From NCBI GenBank assembly GCA_021203185.1, contig JAJQBR010000075.1:1-64000 (forward strand): a stretch of DNA of 64,000 nucleotides. Reading direction: 5' to 3'. Both the position numbers and the translations under genes were made by a program. Source of the DNA: Clostridiales bacterium. Its GTDB lineage: Bacteria; Bacillota; Clostridia; Oscillospirales; Oscillospiraceae. This document shows, piece by piece, positions 8,681-17,042 of the stretch (within the stretch, counting starts at the first letter, position 1; each line of letters begins with the position of its first letter). The notes beneath the pieces are model-generated. The model was not told the origin of the DNA, made no database searches, and saw only the letters and a program-made list of their open reading frames with translations.

Positions 8681-9699
8681 GCCTTGTTTTGACTGCCTTC
8701 ACCCAGCGGGGAACGGCGCTGGCCTGCCGCATCGCTTCGTCGATGGACGGGCAGGTTTACACCCTGCCGAAGTTCCAGCGGGAGGGGACGGAGACGTATC
8801 CCTCCCTCTCCCAGTGGACGGGAACGCACTTCGCCGCCGGGGACGACATCATTTTCGTTTCGGCGGTGGGCATTGCTGTCCGAGCTGTCGCGCCTTATTT
8901 GCAGGATAAGTACACTGATCCTGCAATTTTGGCAGTGGACGAGGCGGGGCGATTCGTTGTTCCTGTCCTTTCCGGTCACATAGGCGGGGCCAACCGGCTG
9001 GCCCGACAGGTGGCACAAATTATCGGAGGCACGGCGGTCATCTCCACCGCCACCGATGTCAACGAACGCTTTGCCGTGGACGAGTGGGCGGCGGCGCAGA
9101 GACTTCCCATCACTGACCGGGCGGCGGCGAAAGCCATCTCTGCCGCACTGCTGGCGGGGGAACCGGTGGGGTTTACCTCGGAGTTTCCCCACGATCCGCT
9201 GCCGGAGGGCGTGACGGAAGGGGAAGGCATTCCCGGTTTTACGGTCACCTGCCGGACGGACGACACGTTTCCCGCCGGAACGCTGGTGCTGCACCCCAAA
9301 GCGTTGGCTGTAGGTATCGGCTGCAAGAAAAAGCTTCCCCCGGAACGGGTGGGAGAAGCAGTCTCCGACCTCTTTTGCCGCCGGGGGCTGGCGTTGGAGA
9401 GTGTGTTCTGTCTGGCCTCCATCGACATCAAGCGGGAGGACGCGGGTATCCGCCGCCTGGCGGTGCGGCTGGGCGTTCCCTGCCGGTTCTACACGGCGGA
9501 GGAGCTTGCGTTGGTGGAGGGAAACTTTCCCGGCTCCGCCTTTGTCCGCAGCGTCACCGGGGTGAGCAGCGTCTGTGACCGGGCTGCGTGTCTGGCATCG
9601 GAGAGCGGCCCTCTCCTGGTGGAAAAAACAGCCTGTGACGGCGTCACTGTAGCAGTGGCCCGGCGGGATTATTTTGTGCGATTCGAGGTGGGAGAATGA
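8677..9699 (+). CDS. cbiG: Cobalt-precorrin-5A hydrolase CbiG
   Basis: A 340-residue protein read from a GTG start that overlaps the cbiF stop (GTGA). CbiG opens the delta-lactone of cobalt-precorrin-5A and releases acetaldehyde, the step that contracts the macrocycle in the anaerobic route. The N-terminal domain carries VSAVGIAVRAVAPYLQDKYTDPA and VLSGHIGGANRLA, both strongly conserved in CbiG. The C-terminal domain carries AVGIGCKKK and the LASIDIKREDAGI motif. Length and domain order are normal. Its position between cbiF and cbiH matches the reaction order. Confidence 0.94.
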   Translation: MSLVLTAFTQRGTALACRIASSMDGQVYTLPKFQREGTETYPSLSQWTGTHFAAGDDIIFVSAVGIAVRAVAPYLQDKYTDPAILAVDEAGRFVVPVLSGHIGGANRLARQVAQIIGGTAVISTATDVNERFAVDEWAAAQRLPITDRAAAKAISAALLAGEPVGFTSEFPHDPLPEGVTEGEGIPGFTVTCRTDDTFPAGTLVLHPKALAVGIGCKKKLPPERVGEAVSDLFCRRGLALESVFCLASIDIKREDAGIRRLAVRLGVPCRFYTAEELALVEGNFPGSAFVRSVTGVSSVCDRAACLASESGPLLVEKTACDGVTVAVARRDYFVRFEVGE

Positions 9700-10421
9700 A
9701 GCTCTACATTGTGGGACTTGGCCCCGGCGGTGGCAGAGATCTGACCCTCCGGGCCAGAGAAGCTCTGGCGGATAGCGACCTGCTGGTGGGCTATCGCACC
9801 TATATCGACTTGGTGAAGGGGGATTTCCCCGGAAAACCCACGCTCTCCACCCCCATGCGCCATGAGGAGGAGCGGTGTCGAATGGCGCTGCAGGCGGCGG
9901 AGACCCAGACCGTGGCCGTGGTCTGCTCCGGCGATCCCGGCGTCTACGGCATGGCCTCCCTGTGCTACGAGCTGGCGGAAGAGTACCCGCCTGTTGAAAT
10001 CGAAGTGATTCCCGGTGTGACGGCGGCCACCGGCGGCAGCGCGGTGCTGGGCGCGCCGCTGGGCCACGACTTTGCCGTGATTTCATTGTCAGATTTGATG
10101 ACCCCCATGGATGTCATTGAGAAACGGCTGGACTGCGCCGCCTGCGGGGACTTCGTTCTCTGCCTGTACAACCCCGCCAGCCGCCGGAGAAAGGACCACC
10201 TGCGCCGGGCTTGCGACATCGTCCTGCGCCACAGGTTCCCGGAGACCCCTTGCGGCTATGTGCAGAACATTGGTCGGCAGGGAGAACGGGCGGTGCTGCT
10301 GCCCCTGTCCCAGCTGCGGGAGGCGGAGGTGGATATGTTCACCACCGTTTACATTGGCAGCAGCCAGACGAAAATCATCGGCGGCAAGCTGGTGACGCCC
10401 AGGGGGTATCTCCAGCGATGA
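9696..10421 (+). CDS. cbiH: Cobalt-precorrin-3B C17-methyltransferase CbiH
   Basis: A 241-residue tetrapyrrole methylase starting MKLYIVGLGPGGGRDLTLRA. The LVGYRTYIDLV segment and the VVCSGDPGVYGMASL and VIPGVTAATGGSAVLGAPLGHDF motifs are characteristic of the CbiH/CobJ branch. It methylates C17 and forms the ring-contracted delta-lactone intermediate that CbiF and CbiG then process. It is a short, single-domain version, without the C-terminal extension found in some CbiH proteins. ATGA overlaps link it to both neighbours. Confidence 0.94.
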   Translation: MKLYIVGLGPGGGRDLTLRAREALADSDLLVGYRTYIDLVKGDFPGKPTLSTPMRHEEERCRMALQAAETQTVAVVCSGDPGVYGMASLCYELAEEYPPVEIEVIPGVTAATGGSAVLGAPLGHDFAVISLSDLMTPMDVIEKRLDCAACGDFVLCLYNPASRRRKDHLRRACDIVLRHRFPETPCGYVQNIGRQGERAVLLPLSQLREAEVDMFTTVYIGSSQTKIIGGKLVTPRGYLQR

Positions 10422-11173
10422 GCGGCGAGTTGCTGATTTTCGGCGGCACTGCCGAAGGTACAAAGCTGGCCCGGTTGCTGCCTCAACGGGGTTATCGGGT
10501 CACGGTCAGCGTGGCCACGGACTACGGCGCGCTGATGCTGGCGGACAGCGCTGTCCAGGCGCGGGTGGGGCGGCTGGACGTGGCGGAGATGGCGGAGCTG
10601 ATGCAGTCCCGCCCCTTTCTGGCGGTTATTGACGCCACCCACCCTTACGCGGATCGGGCCACCGAGAACATCCGCGCTGCGGCGGAGGAGGCGGGGTTGT
10701 CCTACCGGCGGCTGCTCCGCCCGGAGGGGCAGGAGGAACCAGGCTGGCTGACCGCTGCCACCGCGCAGGAGGCCGCTCAACAGCTGAATCATTTACCGGG
10801 AAATATCCTGCTGACCACCGGCAGCAAGGAGCTGGAGGCGTTTACTGCTGTGGAAGGGTATCAACAGCGGCTGTGGGTACGGATTCTCGCCAGCGAGGAA
10901 TCGCTGCACAAGGCCCTCTCTCTGGCATACCCCCCAAATCATATCATTGCCATGCACGGCCCTTTTTCCAAAGAGCTGAATTTGGCGCTGTTGCGGCAGT
11001 TCCAAATTCAGACGCTGGTGACCAAGCGCTCCGGCCGGGCCGGGGGTTTTTGGGAAAAGGCGGAGGCCGCCGGGGAAGCTGGGGCGGCGCTGTTGGTAAT
11101 CCAGCGACCCAGCCGGGAGACGGGCCTAACCCTGGAGGAACTACTGGTAGAATTTGGAGGAGAGACCCCATGA
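10418..11173 (+). CDS. cbiJ: Cobalt-precorrin-6A reductase CbiJ
   Basis: A 251-residue protein whose N-terminus (ELLIFGGTAEGTKLARLL) is the standard opening of the CbiJ/CobK family. DATHPYADRATENIRAA and LLTTGSKELEAF follow, as does the C-terminal AMHGPFSKELNLALL segment. It reduces the macrocycle of cobalt-precorrin-6A, with NADH as the usual donor in the anaerobic version. The frame is open further upstream, but ATG 10418 overlaps the cbiH stop as ATGA like every other junction in this operon and gives the normal length. Confidence 0.93.
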   Translation: MSGELLIFGGTAEGTKLARLLPQRGYRVTVSVATDYGALMLADSAVQARVGRLDVAEMAELMQSRPFLAVIDATHPYADRATENIRAAAEEAGLSYRRLLRPEGQEEPGWLTAATAQEAAQQLNHLPGNILLTTGSKELEAFTAVEGYQQRLWVRILASEESLHKALSLAYPPNHIIAMHGPFSKELNLALLRQFQIQTLVTKRSGRAGGFWEKAEAAGEAGAALLVIQRPSRETGLTLEELLVEFGGETP

Positions 11174-12372
11174 AGGTTTACCTGATCGGCGTGGGCATGG
11201 GCAACCCGGATCTGCTGACGCGAGAGGCGGAGCGGGCCATTCGTGGCAGCGATCTGCTGCTGGGCGCGGAACGGCTGTTGGCGGAATTTTCTGAGTTGAA
11301 CATCCCCAAAAAGCCCCTGGTGCGGCCAAACGACATCGCCGCCGCCCTTTCGGACTGGGTCGGCGAGCAGGTTTCAGTCCTGCTGTCCGGGGACATTGGC
11401 TTTTACAGTGGGGCGAAGGGCCTCTATCCGCTGCTGGACGGCTACGAGGTGGTCAGTCTGCCCGGTGTCTCGTCTCTGTCCTACTTCTGTGCCAAATGCC
11501 GCATCCCCTGGCAGGACGTTTACTCCATTTCCTGCCACGGGCGGGACGGAGGCATCGTCTCCGCCGTCCAGAGTCACGGGAAAACATTTGCTTTGACTGG
11601 TGGCGCATTTCGCGTGGAACAGCTCTGCCGCCAGCTGGCAGACGCAAGGCTGGGACATCTCACCGCATGGGCGGGGGAGTGGCTTTCCTATCCCAACGAG
11701 CGGATTTTGCGCAGCACTGTGGCAGATCTGGTGGAGCAGCGCTTTGAAAATCTGGCGGTGCTGCTGGTGGAAAATCCCCACCCGATACAGCCGGAATTTC
11801 AGGCCCCCGGCCTGCCAGACAGCGTTTTTCAACGGGGAAAAGTCCCCATGACAAAGGAGGAAGTGCGCGCCCTGGCGGTGTCCAAGCTCCGGCTTGGCCG
11901 CCGGGATGTAGTCTGGGACGTGGGGGCCGGCACTGGCTCCGTCTCGGTGGAGTGCGCCCTGCGCGTGCCGGAAGGAAGGGTCTGCGCCGTGGAGCGGAAT
12001 CCTGACGCGGTCAGCCTGATTTGCCAAAATCGGGATAAATTCCATCTCTCCAACCTCTTTTTGACCCAGGGCGAGGCCCCCGCCTGTCTGGAAGGACTGC
12101 CCACGCCAGACCGGGTCTTTGTGGGGGGCAGCGGCGGACAACTGCACGGTATTGTCTCTGTTGCATTGGAGAAAAACGCCGCCGTGCGCATCGTCGTCTC
12201 CACCGTCACGCTGGAGACGCTGACCGCCGCTGTGGACGTGATGAAACAGTTCCGCTTTCAGGAGACAGAGGTGGTGCAGGTGTCCGTCTCCAAGTCTGCC
12301 CCGGTAGGACATTACCACGTGATGAGGGCGGAAAACCCGGTCTATCTCCTTTCGATGGAGTGTCCGGTATGA
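11170..12372 (+). CDS. cbiET: Fused cobalt-precorrin-7 C5-methyltransferase / precorrin-8 C15-methyltransferase-decarboxylase CbiET
   Basis: A 400-residue fusion equivalent to CobL. The N-terminal CbiE domain (about 1-200) begins KVYLIGVGMGNPDLLTREA and carries VLLSGDIGFYSGAKGL and the LPGVSSLSYFCAK loop. The C-terminal CbiT domain starts near residue 225 (PMTKEEVRALAVSKL) and has the SAM-binding strand VWDVGAGTGSVSVECAL, with VFVGGSGGQ further on. Together they methylate C5 and C15 and decarboxylate the C12 acetate. The start at ATG 11170 follows GGAGGAGAGACCCC and overlaps cbiJ by 4 nt; the longer open frame upstream lies inside cbiJ. Confidence 0.94.
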   Translation: MKVYLIGVGMGNPDLLTREAERAIRGSDLLLGAERLLAEFSELNIPKKPLVRPNDIAAALSDWVGEQVSVLLSGDIGFYSGAKGLYPLLDGYEVVSLPGVSSLSYFCAKCRIPWQDVYSISCHGRDGGIVSAVQSHGKTFALTGGAFRVEQLCRQLADARLGHLTAWAGEWLSYPNERILRSTVADLVEQRFENLAVLLVENPHPIQPEFQAPGLPDSVFQRGKVPMTKEEVRALAVSKLRLGRRDVVWDVGAGTGSVSVECALRVPEGRVCAVERNPDAVSLICQNRDKFHLSNLFLTQGEAPACLEGLPTPDRVFVGGSGGQLHGIVSVALEKNAAVRIVVSTVTLETLTAAVDVMKQFRFQETEVVQVSVSKSAPVGHYHVMRAENPVYLLSMECPV

Positions 12373-13730
12373 CCCCGCAGCTGCTGATTACCGGGACAGG
12401 CAGCGGCTGCGGCAAGACCACCTTCACCTGCGGCATTTTGCAGGCGCTGGTGAACCGGGGCCTGCGGCCTATGGCCTGCAAGAGCGGCCCGGATTACATC
12501 GACCCCATGTTCCACAGCCGGGTCATTGGGGCGGAGAGCTGCAACCTGGATTTGTTCTTCTACGGGCCGGACACCACCCGCTTTCTCCTGCGCCGCCACG
12601 GGGCGGGGCGGGATGTGGTGGTGCTGGAAGGGGCGATGGGCTACTATGACGGCGTCGCCCTGACCAGCGACGACTCCGCTTGGGCGCTGGCCTGTGAGAC
12701 CCAGACCCCCGCCGTGTTGGTGGTGGATGGGCGTGGCGGCGCGGTCTCCCTGTGCGCCACGATTTTGGGGTTTTTGCGATTCCAGCCGGAGAGCCATATC
12801 CGGGGCGTACTGCTGAATCGGGTCTCTACTGGCCTGTACCCCCGGCTGAAAGAGGCCATCGAAGGGCGGTGCGGGACGCCGGTGTACGGCTATTTGCCCA
12901 ACCTGCCCCAGTGTACCATCGAGAGCCGTCACCTGGGACTGCTCACCGCCGACGAGGTGGAGGGGCTGCGGGAGAAAATGACTCTCCTGGCGGTTCAGGT
13001 GGAGCAAACGGTCGACTTGAACGGTCTGCTCACCCTGGCGAACACCGCTCCCGCGCTTGAAGCGATTCCTCCGGCTCTGCCGAAGCCGGTGCGGGGCAAG
13101 CCGGTCATCGCCGTGGCGAAGGACGAAGCCTTTTGCTTCGTCTATCAGGACAATCTGGAGCTGCTGGAGCAACTGGGTGGAAAACTGGTGTATTTCTCCC
13201 CCCTCCGGGACGAAAAATTGCCCCCCTGTCAGGGCTTGTATCTGCCGGGGGGCTACCCGGAGCTATATGCCGCCCGGCTTAGCGGACAGACCGACCTTCG
13301 GAAGGAAATCCGACAGGCCGTGGAGGGAGGACTGCCCACCGTTGCGGAGTGCGGCGGGTTCCTCTACCTGCAACAGGAATTGGAGGACGGCGAGGGCAAC
13401 CGCTGGCCCATGTGCGGCGCGCTGCCGGGGCGGGGCTATCGCACCCCTCGGCTCCAGCGGTTCGGCTATGTGACCCTGACCGCAGGTTGGGACAATCTGC
13501 TCTGCGGGGCGGGGGAGACCCTCCGCGCCCACGAGTTCCACTATTGGGACAGCGACAGCCCCGGCGATGCCTTCCACGCCCAAAAGCCCTGTTCCCGCCG
13601 GGGCTGGAACTGCGCCGTCGCAACAGAGACCCTTTACGCGGGGTTCCCCCATCTGGCCTTTTACGCCAATCCCAACGCGGCGGCGCGGTTTTTGTCCAAA
13701 GCTGCGGCGTACCGGAGGAAAGGAAAATGA
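12369..13730 (+). CDS. cbiA: Cobyrinate a,c-diamide synthase CbiA
   Basis: A 453-residue ATP- and glutamine-dependent amidase that converts cobyrinate to its a,c-diamide. The N-terminal P-loop GTGSGCGKTTF and CKSGPDYIDPMFHS form the dethiobiotin-synthetase-like ATPase half. The C-terminal half is a class I glutamine amidotransferase, LYLPGGYPELYA, with the nucleophile Cys in the AECGGFLYLQQE motif. A GTG nine bases further upstream is possible, but ATG 12369 makes the 4-base overlap with cbiET typical of this operon. Confidence 0.94.
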   Translation: MTPQLLITGTGSGCGKTTFTCGILQALVNRGLRPMACKSGPDYIDPMFHSRVIGAESCNLDLFFYGPDTTRFLLRRHGAGRDVVVLEGAMGYYDGVALTSDDSAWALACETQTPAVLVVDGRGGAVSLCATILGFLRFQPESHIRGVLLNRVSTGLYPRLKEAIEGRCGTPVYGYLPNLPQCTIESRHLGLLTADEVEGLREKMTLLAVQVEQTVDLNGLLTLANTAPALEAIPPALPKPVRGKPVIAVAKDEAFCFVYQDNLELLEQLGGKLVYFSPLRDEKLPPCQGLYLPGGYPELYAARLSGQTDLRKEIRQAVEGGLPTVAECGGFLYLQQELEDGEGNRWPMCGALPGRGYRTPRLQRFGYVTLTAGWDNLLCGAGETLRAHEFHYWDSDSPGDAFHAQKPCSRRGWNCAVATETLYAGFPHLAFYANPNAAARFLSKAAAYRRKGK

Positions 13731-14785
13731 ACCTGAAGGAAACATGTCAAAGAATCGAACCGCTCAATACCTCCGCCATGGAACAGGCCCGGCGGAATTG
13801 GGACAGCGTGGCAAAGCCCCTCCATTCCCTGGGAAAACTGGAAGATTTACTCGTCCAAATTGCGGGGATTACCGGCAGCGCTCAGATTGACCTGCGCCGC
13901 AAGGCGGTGGTGGCCTTCTGTGCCGACAACGGCGTGGTGGCCGAGGGCGTGACCCAGTGTGGCCAGGAGGTGACGGCACTGGTGGCGGAGAGCTTCGCCC
14001 GGGGGACCACCCCGGTTTGCCGCATGGCACAGGTGGCCGGAGCGGACATCCTCCCTGTGGACATCGGTCTCTGCCGGGCGACAGCAGAGCCGGGGGTGCT
14101 GCAACGGGCGGTGCGCCGGGGGACCGCCAACCTCGCCCAGGAACCGGCCATGAGCAGAGCCGAGGCGATACAGGCCATCGAGACGGGGATTTCTCTGGTC
14201 AAAGAGTGCAAGGATAAGGGCTATCGCCTCCTCGCCACCGGGGAGATGGGCATTGGCAACACCACCACATCCTCTGCGGTCACTGCCGTTCTGCTTGGCG
14301 CGCCCGTGGAACGGGTGACGGGCCGGGGCGCTGGCCTCTCCACCGCCGGACTGGAGCGGAAACGGGCGGTGATTTCCCGCGCCGTTGAACTTCACCAGCC
14401 CAACCCCAACGACAGCATTGACGTGCTTTCCAAGGTGGGCGGGTTGGACCTGGCGGGCATGGTGGGGCTGTACCTGGGCGGCGCGGCCTACCACATCCCC
14501 GTGGTGATGGATGGCTTCATCGCCGGGGCTGCGGCGCTGGCGGCGGTGCGGCTCTGCCCCACCGTCCGGGAGTACCTCATCCCCAGCCACCAGTCCAGCG
14601 AACCGGCGGTGACGCTGCTGATGGAGGCGCTGGGTCTTTCCCCCGTCCTCCGGGCGGAGATGTGCCTGGGGGAGGGAACCGGCGCGGTGGCGCTGATGCC
14701 CCTGCTGGACATGGCGCTGGCGGTCTACCGGGACACCCCTTCTTTTGGGGAGATGCATATGGAGGCGTACACGAAGCAGCTATGA
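13727..14785 (+). CDS. cobT: Nicotinate-nucleotide--dimethylbenzimidazole phosphoribosyltransferase CobT
   Basis: A 352-residue enzyme that makes the alpha-ribazole phosphate used as the lower nucleotide loop. Characteristic segments are WDSVAKPLHSLGKLEDLL, the FCADNGVVAEGVTQ loop, LATGEMGIGNTTTSSA and the C-terminal EMCLGEGTGAV motif that contains the catalytic Glu of the family. ATG 13727 follows GGAGGAAAGGAAA and overlaps the cbiA stop. CobT enzymes accept various benzimidazoles and purines, so the lower base made here cannot be predicted. No bluB or bza gene is visible in the window. Confidence 0.95.
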   Translation: MNLKETCQRIEPLNTSAMEQARRNWDSVAKPLHSLGKLEDLLVQIAGITGSAQIDLRRKAVVAFCADNGVVAEGVTQCGQEVTALVAESFARGTTPVCRMAQVAGADILPVDIGLCRATAEPGVLQRAVRRGTANLAQEPAMSRAEAIQAIETGISLVKECKDKGYRLLATGEMGIGNTTTSSAVTAVLLGAPVERVTGRGAGLSTAGLERKRAVISRAVELHQPNPNDSIDVLSKVGGLDLAGMVGLYLGGAAYHIPVVMDGFIAGAAALAAVRLCPTVREYLIPSHQSSEPAVTLLMEALGLSPVLRAEMCLGEGTGAVALMPLLDMALAVYRDTPSFGEMHMEAYTKQL

Positions 14786-15303
14786 TGACATTGGTATCCG
14801 GCGGGGCGGGCAGCGGAAAATCCGCTTATGCGGAGTCCCTGATTCTCCAATCCGCCGCCGCCCCCCGCGTTTACCTGGCCACCATGCAGGCGTGGGACGA
14901 GGAAAGCCGACAGCGGGTGGAGCGCCACCACCGTCTCCGCGCCGGGAAGGGCTTTTTCACAGTGGAGCAGCCCCGAAATCTGTCTGAAGTAAAAATCACC
15001 CAGGGCGGCGCGGTGTTGCTGGAGGATTTATCCAACCTGACGGCCAACGAGTGCTTCGGCGGTGCAGGTTTTGCCGGGGCGGAGCAGCGGATTTTGACAG
15101 GTATTGACGCCCTCCGCGCCCAGGCAGGGGAGCTGGTGGCAGTCACCAACGAAATTTTTTCCGATGGGGTGGAATATCCCCCGGAGACGGCCCGTTATTT
15201 GGACGTGCTGGCCCGATTGAACCGCCAGTTGGCAGAGCAGGCTGACCGGGTGGTGGAGGTAGCCGCCGGGATACCGATTTTCTGGAAGGGGGAAAAGCCG
15301 TGA
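14782..15303 (+). CDS. cobU: Adenosylcobinamide kinase / adenosylcobinamide-phosphate guanylyltransferase CobU
   Basis: A 173-residue nucleotide-binding protein with the CobU P-loop GGAGSGKSAYAE at the N-terminus and the RVERHHRLR segment that carries the histidine to which GMP becomes attached in characterised CobU. The C-terminal part reads VTNEIFSDGVEYPPETARYLDVLARLNRQLAEQAD, close to the family pattern NEVG...R..GRLNQ.LA but with a changed NEIFSDG motif. It activates adenosylcobinamide for the CobS step. ATG 14782 overlaps the cobT stop. A second, shorter CobU-like gene lies two genes downstream. Confidence 0.88.
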   Translation: MMTLVSGGAGSGKSAYAESLILQSAAAPRVYLATMQAWDEESRQRVERHHRLRAGKGFFTVEQPRNLSEVKITQGGAVLLEDLSNLTANECFGGAGFAGAEQRILTGIDALRAQAGELVAVTNEIFSDGVEYPPETARYLDVLARLNRQLAEQADRVVEVAAGIPIFWKGEKP

Positions 15304-16055
15304 ACCTGTTTCGTTCGCTGACGCTGACCTTTTCCCTCTATTCTGCCATTCCCATGCCCAACGTCCAGTGGAAAGAGGAAAATATGCAGTGGGTGTTTCC
15401 CTGCCTGCCGGTGGTGGGCGGGGTCATCGGCGGGGTACTGTGGCTGTGGCTGCGGCTGGCCCTGTGGCTGGATTTGGGACAGGCGCTGACTGGTGCGGTG
15501 GCGCTGTTGCTGCCCATCGCCCTCTCCGGCGGCATCCACCTGGACGGGCTGTGTGACACCTGTGACGCCCAGGGTTCCCACCAGAGCCGGGAGCGCAAGC
15601 TGGAAATTATGAAAGACCCTCACATCGGGGCCTTTGGCGTGATGGGCTGCGTACTATATCTGCTGCTGTTCTTCGCCGCCTGGCTGGAAGTGGATTTGAC
15701 GCCGGGAAATCTGGCGGTGCTGACGGTCATTCCGGTGGCCTCCCGGAGTTGGACGGCGCTGGCCGCCGTCACCCGAAAAAACGCCCGTGGCTCCGGCCTG
15801 CTGGCTACCTTCACCGATGCCGCCGCCACCGGCTGGAACCGGCTGCTGTGCGGCTTGTGGCTGGGGGTATGTCTGGCGTTCCTGCTGTGTTGGAGCGCCG
15901 GGGGGCGGTGGGCGGCAATCTGTTCCGCGCTGGTGGCGCTGGGCTTTTACCGCATGACCAAAAAGCAATTCGGCGGTCTCACCGGCGACCTGGCGGGCTG
16001 CCAGCTCCAGCTGCTGGAGCTGGGGATGGTGCTGGCAGTAGCCGTGGCCGGATAA
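15300..16055 (+). CDS. cobS: Adenosylcobinamide-GDP ribazoletransferase (cobalamin synthase) CobS
   Basis: A 251-residue integral membrane protein with about six hydrophobic segments, read from a GTG start overlapping cobU. SAIPMP near the N-terminus and the acidic motif GGIHLDGLCDTCDAQGSHQSRERKLEIMKDPHIGAFG (written here only to identify the region around residues 80-115) are hallmarks of CobS and bind Mg2+ at the membrane face. It joins adenosylcobinamide-GDP to alpha-ribazole or its phosphate. Confidence 0.94.
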   Translation: MNLFRSLTLTFSLYSAIPMPNVQWKEENMQWVFPCLPVVGGVIGGVLWLWLRLALWLDLGQALTGAVALLLPIALSGGIHLDGLCDTCDAQGSHQSRERKLEIMKDPHIGAFGVMGCVLYLLLFFAAWLEVDLTPGNLAVLTVIPVASRSWTALAAVTRKNARGSGLLATFTDAAATGWNRLLCGLWLGVCLAFLLCWSAGGRWAAICSALVALGFYRMTKKQFGGLTGDLAGCQLQLLELGMVLAVAVAG

Positions 16056-16065
16056 GGGGGAAACT

Positions 16066-16434
16066 ATGCACTTGATTATCGGCGGCGCGGGACAGGGTAA
16101 GCTGCCCTATGCCCTGCGCACCTATCACTGCACCCCGGCGGACGTGTCGGAGACCTTTTCTGTTGCGAGAACGAAACGGATTTTTGACCGGTTTCATGTC
16201 GCCGTCCGCGCCGCGCTGGAGGCAGGGGAGGATCCCCAACAACTGACCGAGGAACTGTTGGAGGCGAATCCAGACATCATCATTCTCTGTGATGAAGTGG
16301 GCTGCGGGGTCATTCCGGTGCAGCCAGAGGAACGGATCTGGCGGGAGACGGTGGGTCGTCTCTGCTGCGCCCTGGCGGAACAGGCGGAGAGCGTGGAACG
16401 GGTGTTCTGCGGTCTCCCAATGTGTTTGAAATGA
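16066..16434 (+). CDS. Short CobU-like nucleotide-binding protein
   Basis: A 122-residue protein that looks like CobU with its middle removed. It has an N-terminal P-loop variant (IIGGAGQGKLPYAL) and the C-terminal CobU motif DEVGCGVIPVQPEER followed by WRETVGRLCCALAEQAE. The region that holds the GMP-accepting histidine in CobU is missing, so it could only be a kinase-like or regulatory subunit. It sits between cobS and cobC in the cobalamin operon with a clean ribosome site, and is therefore probably functional rather than a remnant. Whether it complements the full-length CobU (whose own NEVG-type motif is altered) is inference. Confidence 0.75.
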   Translation: MHLIIGGAGQGKLPYALRTYHCTPADVSETFSVARTKRIFDRFHVAVRAALEAGEDPQQLTEELLEANPDIIILCDEVGCGVIPVQPEERIWRETVGRLCCALAEQAESVERVFCGLPMCLK

Positions 16435-16442
16435 GGAAAGGT

Positions 16443-17042
16443 ATGCGATTGCTGCTGCTGCGCCACGGGGCTACCCCTGGCAACCTGAAAAAGCAATACA
16501 TCGGCTCCACCGACGAGCCGCTGGCCCCCCAGGGGGTGGAGCAGGCGAAGGAGAGGGCGAAAACCCTGCCCCCGGTGAAAAAAATCTGGGTCAGCCCCAT
16601 GCGCCGGGCCAGACACACGGCGGAGTTGTTTTATCCAGACGCACCCAGGGTGTACCTGGAGGGCCTGCGGGAGATGGACTTTGGCGGCTGCGAGGGAAAA
16701 ACCTGGGAGGAGATCAACGACCCCAGCATCTACGACGGCTGGTTTGTGGAGGACCCACAGGCTGGGTTCCCCGGCGGGGAGACGCTGGGGGGCTTCGTCC
16801 AGCGCACAACCGACGCTCTGCAACTCGTGGCGGAGCAGGTGCAAGCGGAGGGCATTTCCACCGGCGCGGTGGTGGCCCACGGCGGGGTGCTGATGGCGCT
16901 GATGAGTCAGCACGGCGTTCCCGCCCGGAACAACTACTTCGACTGGCAGAGTACCAACTGCGGCGGCTTTGACACAGACTTCGACCCGGAGACGCTGACG
17001 CTGACCCTCCGCGCCCAGCTGGGCGAGAACAACATATGGTGA
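16443..17042 (+). CDS. cobC: Histidine phosphatase, probable alpha-ribazole-5'-phosphate phosphatase CobC
   Basis: A 199-residue phosphoglycerate-mutase-like phosphatase. The catalytic motif LLLRHGATPGN is at the N-terminus, with YIGSTDEPL, the SPMRRARHTAEL arginine segment, LREMDFGGCEGKTWEEI and the second catalytic histidine in VVAHGGVLMAL. In the corrin operon it would remove the phosphate from alpha-ribazole phosphate or adenosylcobalamin phosphate. Starts at 16431 (ATGA overlap with the preceding gene) and 16443 are both possible. I chose 16443 because GAGGAAAGG lies at the right distance before it. Confidence 0.88.
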   Translation: MRLLLLRHGATPGNLKKQYIGSTDEPLAPQGVEQAKERAKTLPPVKKIWVSPMRRARHTAELFYPDAPRVYLEGLREMDFGGCEGKTWEEINDPSIYDGWFVEDPQAGFPGGETLGGFVQRTTDALQLVAEQVQAEGISTGAVVAHGGVLMALMSQHGVPARNNYFDWQSTNCGGFDTDFDPETLTLTLRAQLGENNIW

